Assembly (NCBI GenBank): GCA_023818725.1
Contig: JAMWBX010000032.1
Coordinates: forward strand, 1-8,906
Direction: 5' to 3'
Source of the DNA: Candidatus Omnitrophota bacterium
GTDB lineage: Bacteria; Ratteibacteria; UBA8468; B48-G9; DTJG01
DNA length: 8,906 bases
Shown piece after piece: positions 1 to 6,388 of the stretch (the stretch's first letter is position 1; each line of letters begins with the position of its first letter). The notes below the pieces were generated by a model, which had not been told where the DNA came from, made no database searches, and saw only the letters and a program-made list of their open reading frames with translations. The position numbers and the translations under genes are program-made.

Positions 1-137
1 ACCCGACCCATACCCTTATGGGTAGTTTTGGCCTGAAGTGCCACTGTTCTTATGAATGGGAAGGCTGGCCAGAATGAGGGAAGTCAGAAGACCTGCCTGC
101 GAGACGGGACGACGCTACCTGCGGAGTACAGGAAGCG
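1..137 (+). promoter_or_regulatory. Cobalamin riboswitch aptamer (5' part outside window)
   Basis: Seen: a close match to the B12 box at 81-97 (AAGTCAGAAGACCTGCC). Upstream is the conserved core GCCACTG (40-46) and GGGAAGGC (58-65), in the order seen in the E. coli btuB leader. GCC 40-42 can pair with GGC 63-65. An outer stem 28-33/67-72 centres on GGCC/GGCC. Small hairpins form at 11-15/20-24 (TACCC/GGGTA) and 47-49/54-56. After the B12 box a hairpin at 113-116 + 118-121 / 129-132 + 134-137, with loop 122-128, sits where P13/L13 is expected. The 5' strand of the aptamer and the promoter precede base 1. Known: this RNA class binds adenosyl- or methylcobalamin and usually represses B12 uptake or synthesis genes. 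Here btuFCD lies downstream, which agrees. The 3' boundary is approximate. Confidence 0.9.
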
Positions 138-162
138 CCATTGGGCAAAGAAATCAGGGTGC

Positions 163-190
163 AGCCCGCCGTCAGGCGGGTTCTTTTTTT
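163..190 (+). terminator. Intrinsic terminator of the riboswitch expression platform
   Basis: A perfect 6-bp GC stem, CCCGCC (165-170) and GGCGGG (175-180), has loop GTCA. It can extend by a G-U and an A-U pair, and TTCTTTTTTT (181-190) follows. It lies between the B12 box and the first start codon, so it is the likely OFF structure when cobalamin is bound. GGGC at 143-146 can pair with GCCC at 164-167 and is a candidate antiterminator strand; this pairing is inferred by eye. Confidence 0.85.
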
Positions 191-202
191 GCCCGCGCAA
201 AA

Positions 203-210
203 AAGGAGGG
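203..210 (+). promoter_or_regulatory. Shine-Dalgarno site fixing the pseudopilin start
   Basis: AAGGAGGG ends 3 nt before ATG 214 (core AGGAGG 204-209, spacing 4 nt). It sets the start at 214; the longer in-frame start at 52 would lie inside the riboswitch. The A-tract and the first bases of this site (199-208) can pair with the terminator U-tract (181-191), so the site may be partly masked in read-through RNA. Confidence 0.75.
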
Positions 211-213
211 AGT

Positions 214-924
214 ATGTGCAGGAAAGAGCATTCAGGTTTTACTTTGATAGAGCTTCTTGTGGTGGTTGCCATAATAGCTATTCTGGCAGCGCTGTTATTA
301 CCGGTACTTGCAAAAGCAAGAGAAAAAGCAAGAGGGGCTGTATGCATAAGCAACCTTAAACAAATATATCTTGCCTTTGCAATGTATGTTCAGGATAATG
401 ATGAGTTTTTCCCACCTGCTTACTATGTTTCATTTACAAGTGAAATTGGTTGGGACTTTGCAACTGATGACTGGGCAAACTGGAAGCCGGGTATAATTGG
501 GAAATATCTTAATGAAAAGGTCTTCCAGTGTCCATCAAGGTTTAACCTTAAGTCATATGATAGACCGTATACCGGATATGCCTACAATGCATCGTACATT
601 GGTGGAGGATACTCGGATTGGACCGGACAAGCAGACCAGCCTGCCAAATTAAGCAGAATCCAAAATCCTTCACAGACCATACTTGTGGCAGATAGTGCAA
701 TCTGGTCAAGCTGGACCTCAGAGACAATTGCAAATAATTACTTAAGAGCACCCGGCGACATCTATTATTTTGGACCAAATGTGCATTTCAGACACAATGA
801 AAGAGCCAGTGTCCTATTTTGTGATGGACATGTTGAATCAATTGGAACAAAGTATAACGCAAGCACAAACGATAAAAATCTTGGAGACCTTTCTACAGAT
901 GCATCACTTTATGATCTTGAATAG
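214..924 (+). CDS. Pseudopilin-like protein with prepilin N-terminus and H-X9-DG C-terminal motif
   Basis: The product is 236 residues. Its N-terminus is a classic type IV/type II secretion prepilin signal: a short basic leader, predicted cleavage between Gly8 and Phe9 (G|FTLIE), Glu13 at mature position +5, then a hydrophobic helix to about residue 32. The amphipathic stretch AKAREKAR and C-x-S-N-L-K-Q follows (about 34-50), as in the DUF1559/major-pilin-like families. The globular part has a CPS motif (Cys106) and ends with H194-X9-D204-G205 followed by HVE, the H-X9-DG signature. Known: these proteins are processed by prepilin peptidase and are often present in many copies per genome in PVC-type and related bacteria; their roles are mostly unknown. 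It is the first gene behind the cobalamin riboswitch, and the methyltransferase start is 9 nt after its stop. A role in corrinoid capture or surface assembly is conjecture. Family call firm, function unknown. Confidence 0.9.
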   Translation: MCRKEHSGFTLIELLVVVAIIAILAALLLPVLAKAREKARGAVCISNLKQIYLAFAMYVQDNDEFFPPAYYVSFTSEIGWDFATDDWANWKPGIIGKYLNEKVFQCPSRFNLKSYDRPYTGYAYNASYIGGGYSDWTGQADQPAKLSRIQNPSQTILVADSAIWSSWTSETIANNYLRAPGDIYYFGPNVHFRHNERASVLFCDGHVESIGTKYNASTNDKNLGDLSTDASLYDLE

Positions 925-933
925 CCGGTTTTA

Positions 934-1836
934 ATGTATAATAAAGATGTGAGCAATTTACCGGAGTTATTGAACAAAAAAAAGATTCTTGTTGCAGATG
1001 GAGCATGGGGAACTGAAATTTCGAAAAAGGTCCCTTCAAAGGATGTTTTCCCTGAATTATTAAACATCACACATCCAGAAATAATAGAAAAGATAGCAAG
1101 TGCATATGTAGAAGCCGGAGCAGATATAATTCTTACAAACACATTTGGCGGGAACTTTTTCAAATTGAAAAAGTACGGTGCTGAGGATAAGATTGAAAAA
1201 ATAAACCGCTCAGGTGTTGAGATTTCAAAAAAGGCAGCCGGCAATAGATTGGTATTTGCATCCGTAGGTCCGACAGGAGAACTTTTACAGCCGTATGGAA
1301 CATTAAGTGAAAAAGAACTCATCGATTGTTACAGACAACAGGTGCAGATACTTATAAATGCAGAAGCCGACGGAATAGTCATTGAGACTATGAGTGACGT
1401 CAGGGAAGCAGTTTGTGCATTGATAGCAGCAAAAGAAATTTCAAAAGATGTGGTTGTAAGTATTACTTTCAATCACGGAACAAAGGGTTATAAAACCATG
1501 ATGGGGCAGGGGATTTCGGAATGCGCGGTTCTACTTAAAAATAACGGCGCGGATGTGATCGGCTCAAACTGTGGTTCCGGAATAAAAGACTTTATTGCGA
1601 TCGCAAAGGAAATGAAAAAAGCATCTAGCCTGCCAGTCTGGATAAAACCAAACGCCGGAATTCCACAACTTATTGCGGGAAAAACTGTTTATCCTGATAG
1701 CCCAGAAGATATGGCGAAGTATGTTGATGAACTGATAGAAGCCGGTGCATCAGTCATTGGCGGATGCTGCGGGACAACTCCTTTTCATATAAAAAAAATT
1801 GCGCAGGTTATTTCAAAATACACCAGCAGACAATGA
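934..1836 (+). CDS. Homocysteine S-methyltransferase domain protein (MetH N-terminal module, stand-alone)
   Basis: The product is 300 residues, one TIM barrel of the Hcy-binding methyltransferase family. Motifs in order: DGAWGTE (22-28; DGAMGT in most MetH), TNTFGGN (68-74), VGPTGE (111-116), ETMSD (151-155), GSNCG with Cys213, KPNAGIP (238-244) and GGCCGTTP with Cys278/Cys279. The three cysteines are the expected Zn ligands that activate the homocysteine thiol. Folate-binding, cobalamin-binding and AdoMet-reactivation modules of full MetH are absent. The protein must therefore use a separate corrinoid protein or a small methyl donor such as S-methylmethionine or betaine. Its place between a cobalamin riboswitch and btuFCD favours a split, B12-dependent methionine synthase. 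ATG 934 has no clear Shine-Dalgarno; GTG 949 is an alternative. Its stop overlaps the btuF start (ATGA), implying coupled translation. Confidence 0.88.
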   Translation: MYNKDVSNLPELLNKKKILVADGAWGTEISKKVPSKDVFPELLNITHPEIIEKIASAYVEAGADIILTNTFGGNFFKLKKYGAEDKIEKINRSGVEISKKAAGNRLVFASVGPTGELLQPYGTLSEKELIDCYRQQVQILINAEADGIVIETMSDVREAVCALIAAKEISKDVVVSITFNHGTKGYKTMMGQGISECAVLLKNNGADVIGSNCGSGIKDFIAIAKEMKKASSLPVWIKPNAGIPQLIAGKTVYPDSPEDMAKYVDELIEAGASVIGGCCGTTPFHIKKIAQVISKYTSRQ

Positions 1837-2663
1837 AAAAAATAACACCAATGACCGCATTGGTTCTGATATTATTGGTATGCATTTGCCGTACCGGCGC
1901 AACGCCACATTATTTCTCAAGAGTGATTTCTCTTGGTCCTTATATTACAGAAAATTTACTGCTCCTTGGAATAGAAAAAGAAATCATCGGTGTTACAATT
2001 CACGAAAAACCTGAGATAAAAAAGAATAGAGAAATCGTTGGTACACTGCTTGACCCAAATATTGAAACCATATTACGGATTAGACCTGATATAGTAATCG
2101 CGACCAAAGAAGGTAACCGCAAACAAACAGTAGAAAAACTTGTTAGTCTCGGAATAAATGTTAAGGTGATCGATGAAGTCATAAGTTATGAGGATGTCAA
2201 GAATAACTTTCTTTTTCTCGCTGAAATCTTCGGAAAACAGGACGTTGCGAAGAAAATTATTGCTGATGTTGATTCCAAACTAGCAAAATACCGCAGGAAA
2301 ATGTTTGTCAAAAAGAAAAAAATTTTCTGGCATATTGGCACCAAGCCTCTTTTTACGGCTGGTTCAAACACATATTTTAATGAAATTTCGTTGTATGCTG
2401 GAGGTATGAACATTTTTGGTGACATAAAAACAAAATATATTGCTGTAAGTGTTGAAGAAGTAATCAAAAGAAATCCTGATGTCATCATTACCATGGGGAT
2501 GGGAGAAGACACCTATGCAAAGGATTTTTGGAACTCATTCAGAAACGTTCAAGCAGTCAAAAAAAATAAAATATTTCGGGTGGACGACTATGACTTCTGC
2601 AGTCCAACGCCTTTAAGTTTTCTTAAATCCGTCAAAACCATTGCAGGGTTTTTGGAAAATTGA
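1833..2663 (+). CDS. btuF: Periplasmic cobalamin-binding protein of the BtuCDF importer
   Basis: The product is 276 residues from ATG 1833, which overlaps the upstream stop as ATGA. A longer frame opens at 1764 but would bury the signal peptide. Residues 1-23 form a signal peptide: basic MKK, hydrophobic core, then a TGA/TP region suited to signal peptidase I. A Cys at 17 or 19 lacks a proper lipobox. The mature part is a class III binding protein: RVISLGPYITE near the start, lobe boundary NIETILRIRPDIVIA (77-91), and C-lobe EEVIKRNPDVIIT (208-220). Glu78 and Glu208/209 lie where E. coli BtuF has the two glutamates that dock on BtuC arginines. Substrate cannot be read from sequence alone, since FhuD/HmuT-type relatives look alike. 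The upstream B12 riboswitch makes corrinoid the best call. Confidence 0.85.
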   Translation: MKKITPMTALVLILLVCICRTGATPHYFSRVISLGPYITENLLLLGIEKEIIGVTIHEKPEIKKNREIVGTLLDPNIETILRIRPDIVIATKEGNRKQTVEKLVSLGINVKVIDEVISYEDVKNNFLFLAEIFGKQDVAKKIIADVDSKLAKYRRKMFVKKKKIFWHIGTKPLFTAGSNTYFNEISLYAGGMNIFGDIKTKYIAVSVEEVIKRNPDVIITMGMGEDTYAKDFWNSFRNVQAVKKNKIFRVDDYDFCSPTPLSFLKSVKTIAGFLEN

Positions 2664-3640
2664 AAAAGAATGCATTTTTAATTATTGTTGCACTAACAAT
2701 CGCTGCACTTCTCATAGGAATTTGCTCGGGAAATGAGTTTTACTCTCCGATTAAGGTTATAAAAATATTTGCAGATCCTCATTCCCATCAATTTGAGAAC
2801 ACCATACTACTTCAACTGAGAATACCAAGAGTATGGTGTGCCTTTCTGGTTGGATCCGGACTTTCGGTTTCGGGACTTATATTACAGGCAATTTTGAAAA
2901 ATCCACTTGCCGAAAGTTATATTTTGGGTATATCCGGAGGTGCCAGCATTGGAATTGCTGCCGGAATAATTCTGGGACAAATAGCATCCATACCTCTTTT
3001 TGCATTTGCCGGAAGCATCCTTTCAATTTTTATTCTCGTACTTGCAGCATCAATAAGAAAAGTATCTTCAGGAACCCTGATTCTTGTTGGAATCATGCTG
3101 AATTTTATATTTTCTTCCTTTTCTCTTCTTGTAATAACACTGCTTCAAAAAGAAAGGTTCATGGAAGCTGTTATATGGTTTATGGGAAATCTGAGCAGTT
3201 ATCAACCAGTTATTCTCAAAATAGCACCGGTTTTTCTCTTACCCGCGTATGCGATTACATGGTTTTTCTGGAAGCAACTCAACATCTTTTCAATGGGCGA
3301 GGAAAAATCAATTGCACTCGGACTTGACCCCGAGAAAAAAAGATACCTGTGGTTTGTAATCACAGGTTTAATTACAGGCTACTGTGTATCACTTGCCGGA
3401 CTGGTGGGTTTTGTTGGCCTTGTAATTCCTCACGCTGTTAGAATTCTGGCTGGAGCAGACCACAAAAGTTGCATCCCATTCTCAATATTGGTCGGAGGTT
3501 CTTTTCTTGTACTTGCTGATACCCTTGCGCGAACAATTGTTCAACCGGTTGAAATCCCGGTGGGTGTAATAAGTGGTTTTTTTGGAGGGATTATATTTGT
3601 ACTGATTCTTCTCAAAACAGCGAGAAAACAAAAATGGTAA
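2660..3640 (+). CDS. btuC: FecCD-family permease subunit of the B12 importer
   Basis: The product is 326 residues of very hydrophobic protein, normal for the FecCD/BtuC family (usually about 10 membrane helices). Family motifs: RIPRVWCAFLVGSGLSVSG (54-72), ILKNPLAESYILG (78-90), then GGAS. Near the C-terminus are GLVGFVGLVIPH and ARTIVQPVEIPVGVISG, the cytoplasmic coupling region followed by the last helices. The start is a TTG at 2660 overlapping the btuF stop (TTGA); no in-frame ATG occurs nearby, and the nearby ATG at 2670 is out of frame. The rare start codon plus overlap suggests it is translated by re-initiation after btuF, keeping subunit ratios tied. It forms the inner-membrane channel with the ATPase encoded next. 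Confidence 0.88.
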   Translation: MKKNAFLIIVALTIAALLIGICSGNEFYSPIKVIKIFADPHSHQFENTILLQLRIPRVWCAFLVGSGLSVSGLILQAILKNPLAESYILGISGGASIGIAAGIILGQIASIPLFAFAGSILSIFILVLAASIRKVSSGTLILVGIMLNFIFSSFSLLVITLLQKERFMEAVIWFMGNLSSYQPVILKIAPVFLLPAYAITWFFWKQLNIFSMGEEKSIALGLDPEKKRYLWFVITGLITGYCVSLAGLVGFVGLVIPHAVRILAGADHKSCIPFSILVGGSFLVLADTLARTIVQPVEIPVGVISGFFGGIIFVLILLKTARKQKW

Positions 3641-4449
3641 TCCTTCAGTTCAAAAATGTCAGTGCTGGCTATGTTAAAGAAGAAATTATTCACAATATCA
3701 GTTTTCAAATGGAAAAAGGACATTTTCTTGGGGTCATTGGACCCAACGGTAGTGGGAAATCCACTCTTTTAAAAACATCAGTAAAAATTCTCAAATATTC
3801 AAAAGGAAAGGTACTATTTAAAGACACAGACATAAGAGAAATTCCAGCACGAGAGTTTGCAAAAAGTGTTTCCTTTTTACCATCAGATATTGAAATAGCA
3901 TACCCGTATACTGTCAAAGAATTACTTCTGATGGGAAGATACCCATTTTCATCAGGCTTTCGTAATCCTTCGAAAAAGGACCTCGAAATTGTTGTCTCAA
4001 TTTCAAAACAAATGGGATTAACTCAGTTTCTTGATAGAACGATTCTTCAAATGTCAGAAGGTGAAAGACAAAGGGTTCTCCTTGCCCAATGCCTTGTTCA
4101 AGAACCGGAATTAATTGTTCTTGACGAACCCACCTCACACCTCGACATTGGATATCAATTTGCTTTTCTCGATCTTTTAAAAAGCCTTCAGAGAAGATCA
4201 GGTTTATCAATACTTGCAGTGCTTCATGACCTCAATCTCGCTTCCCAGTATTGTGATAGGATTCTTTTACTGAAAAACGGTTCTGTGGCAAGGTTTGGAA
4301 AAGTTCAGGATGTGATAAGATTTGAAATAATAGAGGATGTCTATCAAACAAGTGTTCTTGTTTATCCACATCCAATATCAGGAAAGCCATACGTTTTTGG
4401 TATCCCGGAATCCTGGAAAAATTTGACAGGAAAGCCAGAAGCGAATTAA
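3634..4449 (+). CDS. btuD: ATP-binding subunit of the B12 importer
   Basis: The product is 271 residues of the FecE/BtuD ABC ATPase class; its start overlaps the end of btuC by 7 nt. Walker A is GPNGSGKST (36-44), Walker B LIVLDEP (160-166) with catalytic Glu165, D-loop SHLD (168-171) and switch His198 in LHDLN. Two canonical positions differ. The Q-loop Gln, usually in LPQ or VPQ, is Ser84 in FLPSD. The signature LSGGE reads MSEGE (140-144). Walker A, Walker B and His are intact, so ATP hydrolysis is still likely. A C-terminal extension (about 230-271, with YPHP and GKPYVFGIPE) matches the tail seen in siderophore/B12-type ATPases. Partner subunits are the two preceding genes. Corrinoid specificity rests on the riboswitch. 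Confidence 0.87.
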   Translation: MVILQFKNVSAGYVKEEIIHNISFQMEKGHFLGVIGPNGSGKSTLLKTSVKILKYSKGKVLFKDTDIREIPAREFAKSVSFLPSDIEIAYPYTVKELLLMGRYPFSSGFRNPSKKDLEIVVSISKQMGLTQFLDRTILQMSEGERQRVLLAQCLVQEPELIVLDEPTSHLDIGYQFAFLDLLKSLQRRSGLSILAVLHDLNLASQYCDRILLLKNGSVARFGKVQDVIRFEIIEDVYQTSVLVYPHPISGKPYVFGIPESWKNLTGKPEAN

Positions 4450-4451
4450 AT
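4423..4451 (+). promoter_or_regulatory. Possible promoter for the TIM-barrel gene
   Basis: A perfect TTGACA (4423-4428) lies in the last codons of btuD, then 17 bp, then TTAAAT (4446-4451, 4 of 6 to TATAAT). Transcription would start near 4458 and give a leader of about 30 nt containing the AGGAGG site. AT-rich DNA yields such matches by chance, so this is tentative. Confidence 0.35.
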
Positions 4452-4475
4452 AATACAATGCAAAAATTAACCTTC

Positions 4476-4482
4476 AGGAGGG
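4476..4482 (+). promoter_or_regulatory. Strong Shine-Dalgarno of the TIM-barrel gene
   Basis: AGGAGGG lies 4 nt before ATG 4487 (core spacing 5 nt). It contrasts with the preceding btuFCD genes, whose starts overlap the upstream gene and lack such a site. This suggests independent translation. Confidence 0.75.
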
Positions 4483-4486
4483 TAAA

Positions 4487-5254
4487 ATGAAAATTGCCAT
4501 TCAATTATACACCATCAGAGAAACCTATGGTTCGATTGAAGAGTTTTCAAAAGCTGTAAAAATTTTGTCAGACATTGGCTACAGATATGTTGAAACGGCG
4601 GGACTGGCAAATCTCACTCCAGAAAAGTTTAAAAAAATTATGGATGACAATGGATTAAAAATTTGCTCAAGTCATGTCGGGCTTGACAGAATCCTTAAAG
4701 AACCACAAGTAGTTGCCAGCGAACAATTAGCACTTAATGCCCTCTGTTGTAATATTAGCTGGCCTGGCTCTCAATCCCATGATATTGAAGCCATTAAAAA
4801 AATTGTTGAGAAAATTGAAAAGGCAGCCTCCATGCTGAAAACACACGGAATTATTCTCGGGTATCATAACCATGGAATTGAATTCGCAAAATGTGATGGT
4901 AAAACATGGCTGGAAATCATTATGGAAGGTGTTTCACCTGAAACACTCACGACTCAAATTGATACATACTGGGTGCAGTATGGTGGGGGAGACCCTGCTA
5001 TGTGGATTAAAAAATACGCAAATAGATTGAATTCTATACATTTCAAAGATATGGGAATGTCCCATGATAATAAACAAGCAATGGTACCTGTCGGAACCGG
5101 TAATCTTAACTGGCAAAAAATCCTTGCAGCAGCAAAAGAATCAACGGCAAAATACGCAATTGTGGAAATGGATTTTTGCCCCCTTTATCCCCTGTGGGAG
5201 GCGATAAGAATCAGTTTTGAAAATATGAAAAACTGGGGGCTGGAATCAGAATAG
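4487..5254 (+). CDS. Sugar phosphate isomerase/epimerase-like TIM-barrel protein
   Basis: The product is 255 residues of the xylose-isomerase-like (AP endonuclease family 2) barrel fold, the group that includes IolE, IolI and hydroxypyruvate isomerases. It starts with the family-typical MKIAIQLYTIR. Other motifs are VETAG (35-39), SSHVG with His63, YHNHGIEF (126-133), QIDTYW (157-162), IHFKDMG (184-190), VGTGNLNW (202-209) and IVEMD (225-229). Glu132, Asp159, His185 and Glu227 are the likely ligands of a divalent metal. This matches the many uncharacterised sugar phosphate isomerase/epimerase proteins. The substrate cannot be named. It follows btuD by 37 nt in the same direction but has its own Shine-Dalgarno and a possible promoter, so membership of the B12 unit is uncertain. 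Its last 9 nt overlap the convergent glycosyltransferase gene. Confidence 0.85.
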   Translation: MKIAIQLYTIRETYGSIEEFSKAVKILSDIGYRYVETAGLANLTPEKFKKIMDDNGLKICSSHVGLDRILKEPQVVASEQLALNALCCNISWPGSQSHDIEAIKKIVEKIEKAASMLKTHGIILGYHNHGIEFAKCDGKTWLEIIMEGVSPETLTTQIDTYWVQYGGGDPAMWIKKYANRLNSIHFKDMGMSHDNKQAMVPVGTGNLNWQKILAAAKESTAKYAIVEMDFCPLYPLWEAIRISFENMKNWGLESE

Positions 5255-6283
5255 ATCTTTAGCGTGCATTAATAATTTTTCAACTGCAGAAATCACATCC
5301 TTGACCATCACATCGTTCATACAAATAAAGCCCACTTTGCACCTCGACTCCAGTCTGCACGGAAAACATTTCCTGTCGGTATGAAGTACAATGCTTTTCG
5401 TACCAATCGGTCCATATCTTAAAGGATTTCCTGGACCGAAAATCGCGATCACAGGACACTTCATTGCCGAAGCAAGATGCATTGTTCCAGTATCGTTTGT
5501 AATCAATAACAAAGCCCTTGATAAAAGAAAAGCAAGTTGCCTGAAACTTATCTTGCCAGCCAGGTTCAGGGCTCTTTCACTTCTTATCTTAGCAGTAATT
5601 TCCTTGGCAAGACCCAGCTCCTTTTTGTTTCCAACGATCATAAGTTTAACCTCATATTTTGAAATGATTTGCCTTCCAAGCTCCGCGAATCTATCCTTAT
5701 CCCATCTTTTTTTTTCAAATGCAGCTCCCGGATTCAAAACAATGAAATTGTCTGAATCGAGAAAAATTCCATCTTTTTCAAATACCTCTGTGTATTGCTG
5801 TATTTCGTTTTTATAAAGGGGAAAATATAACTCGATATTCTTACACCTTCCAAAATACGGCTCAAGGAATCTAACTGTTCTTTCTGCCTCATGGGTTGAA
5901 AATTTTTTTGAAAATAATTCTTTGAGAAAAAAAGTCAATCTGTATTCTGCATTTATGAAAAATGGAAGCAAAGAATTCCTGAAATCGACTACAAGGTCGT
6001 ATCTTTTGCCTTCAAGCATCCTTATAAGGGTCTTTATACCTGTTTTCTTATCCCAGATATAAATATTTGAAAACAATGGATTTTCTTTTGCAAAATCAGC
6101 AGCTCTTGGGCCTACGACAAAATCTATGGCTGCACGTTTGCAGTTGTCTTTTATAAGCCTGATACCGGGCGAAATAAGAAGGTTATCGCCTACTGAACTC
6201 AAACCTATAATCAAGATATTTTTTATGCCCTTTGTTCTGTTCGAAGAAAACCATTTAAATCCAAATTTTGGCATTACTAGCAT
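5246..6283 (-). CDS. Glycosyltransferase family 9 (ADP-heptose:LPS heptosyltransferase-like)
   Basis: The product is 345 residues, usual for WaaC/WaaF/RfaQ-type enzymes. The N-domain opens with ILIIGLSSVGDNLLISPGI (23-41), the conserved first strand and VGD-loop of GT9. YDLVVDFRNS (95-104) follows. The C-domain has LNPGAAFEKKRW (183-194), the IVGNKKE strand (216-222), and TNDTGTMHLASA (262-273) with CPVIAIFGP, the nucleotide-sugar-binding hallmark. The tail has C306-x2-C309, C315 and C321-M, a Cys pattern common in GT9. It probably adds heptose or another sugar to lipopolysaccharide core at the inner face of the cytoplasmic membrane; the donor is unproven. ATG 6283 is preferred because an extended -10 sits exactly upstream; ATG 6274 is the alternative. 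No Shine-Dalgarno is visible. It is divergent from aroE and convergent with the TIM-barrel gene. Confidence 0.9.
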   Translation of the reverse strand: MLVMPKFGFKWFSSNRTKGIKNILIIGLSSVGDNLLISPGIRLIKDNCKRAAIDFVVGPRAADFAKENPLFSNIYIWDKKTGIKTLIRMLEGKRYDLVVDFRNSLLPFFINAEYRLTFFLKELFSKKFSTHEAERTVRFLEPYFGRCKNIELYFPLYKNEIQQYTEVFEKDGIFLDSDNFIVLNPGAAFEKKRWDKDRFAELGRQIISKYEVKLMIVGNKKELGLAKEITAKIRSERALNLAGKISFRQLAFLLSRALLLITNDTGTMHLASAMKCPVIAIFGPGNPLRYGPIGTKSIVLHTDRKCFPCRLESRCKVGFICMNDVMVKDVISAVEKLLMHAKDLF

Positions 6284-6298
6284 AAAAATATGATAACA
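6284..6298 (-). promoter_or_regulatory. Extended -10 promoter, probable leaderless start of the glycosyltransferase
   Basis: On the minus strand TGtTATCAT (6298 down to 6290) matches an extended -10 with 5 of 6 in the hexamer. The 6-nt discriminator ATTTTT is followed directly by ATG at 6283, so transcription would begin on the start codon. No convincing -35 is seen, which the TGn element can excuse. Confidence 0.5.
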
Positions 6299-6352
6299 TA
6301 CTGGCTGATTTCCTACCTTAACACAAACTTAAGCACTGGAAATTTGCCACAG

Positions 6353-6382
6353 TTGATAGAAATAGGTCAAAAATTGTAGAAT
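6353..6382 (+). promoter_or_regulatory. Promoter of aroE, probable leaderless start
   Basis: TTGATA (6353-6358), an 18-bp spacer, then TAGAAT (6377-6382). The next 6 nt (6383-6388) lead straight to ATG 6389, so the predicted start site is the A of the start codon. There is no AGG-type Shine-Dalgarno within 20 nt of the ATG, in keeping with a leaderless message. Confidence 0.5.
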
Positions 6383-6388
6383 AATTAT

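Noticed and set aside
52..213. N-terminal extension of the pseudopilin from ATG 52
   Set aside because: It would be translated from riboswitch and terminator RNA and would bury the prepilin signal; ATG 214 has AGGAGG just upstream and gives a standard leader.
915..942. Perfect TATAAT at 937-942 as an internal promoter
   Set aside because: It lies inside the first codons of the methyltransferase gene, and the only -35-like match (TTGAAT 917-922) is 14 bp away, too close.
909..1322. 137-codon minus-strand frame over the start of the methyltransferase
   Set aside because: Antisense shadow; no motif and no ribosome site, while the plus frame carries conserved motifs.
1764..1832. Longer BtuF start at 1764
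   Set aside because: It lies within the methyltransferase gene in another frame and would put 23 residues before the signal peptide; ATGA at 1833 fits better.
1872..1895. Lipoprotein signal in BtuF (Cys17 or Cys19)
   Set aside because: The residues before either Cys do not fit the lipobox; a signal peptidase I site after TGA is more natural.
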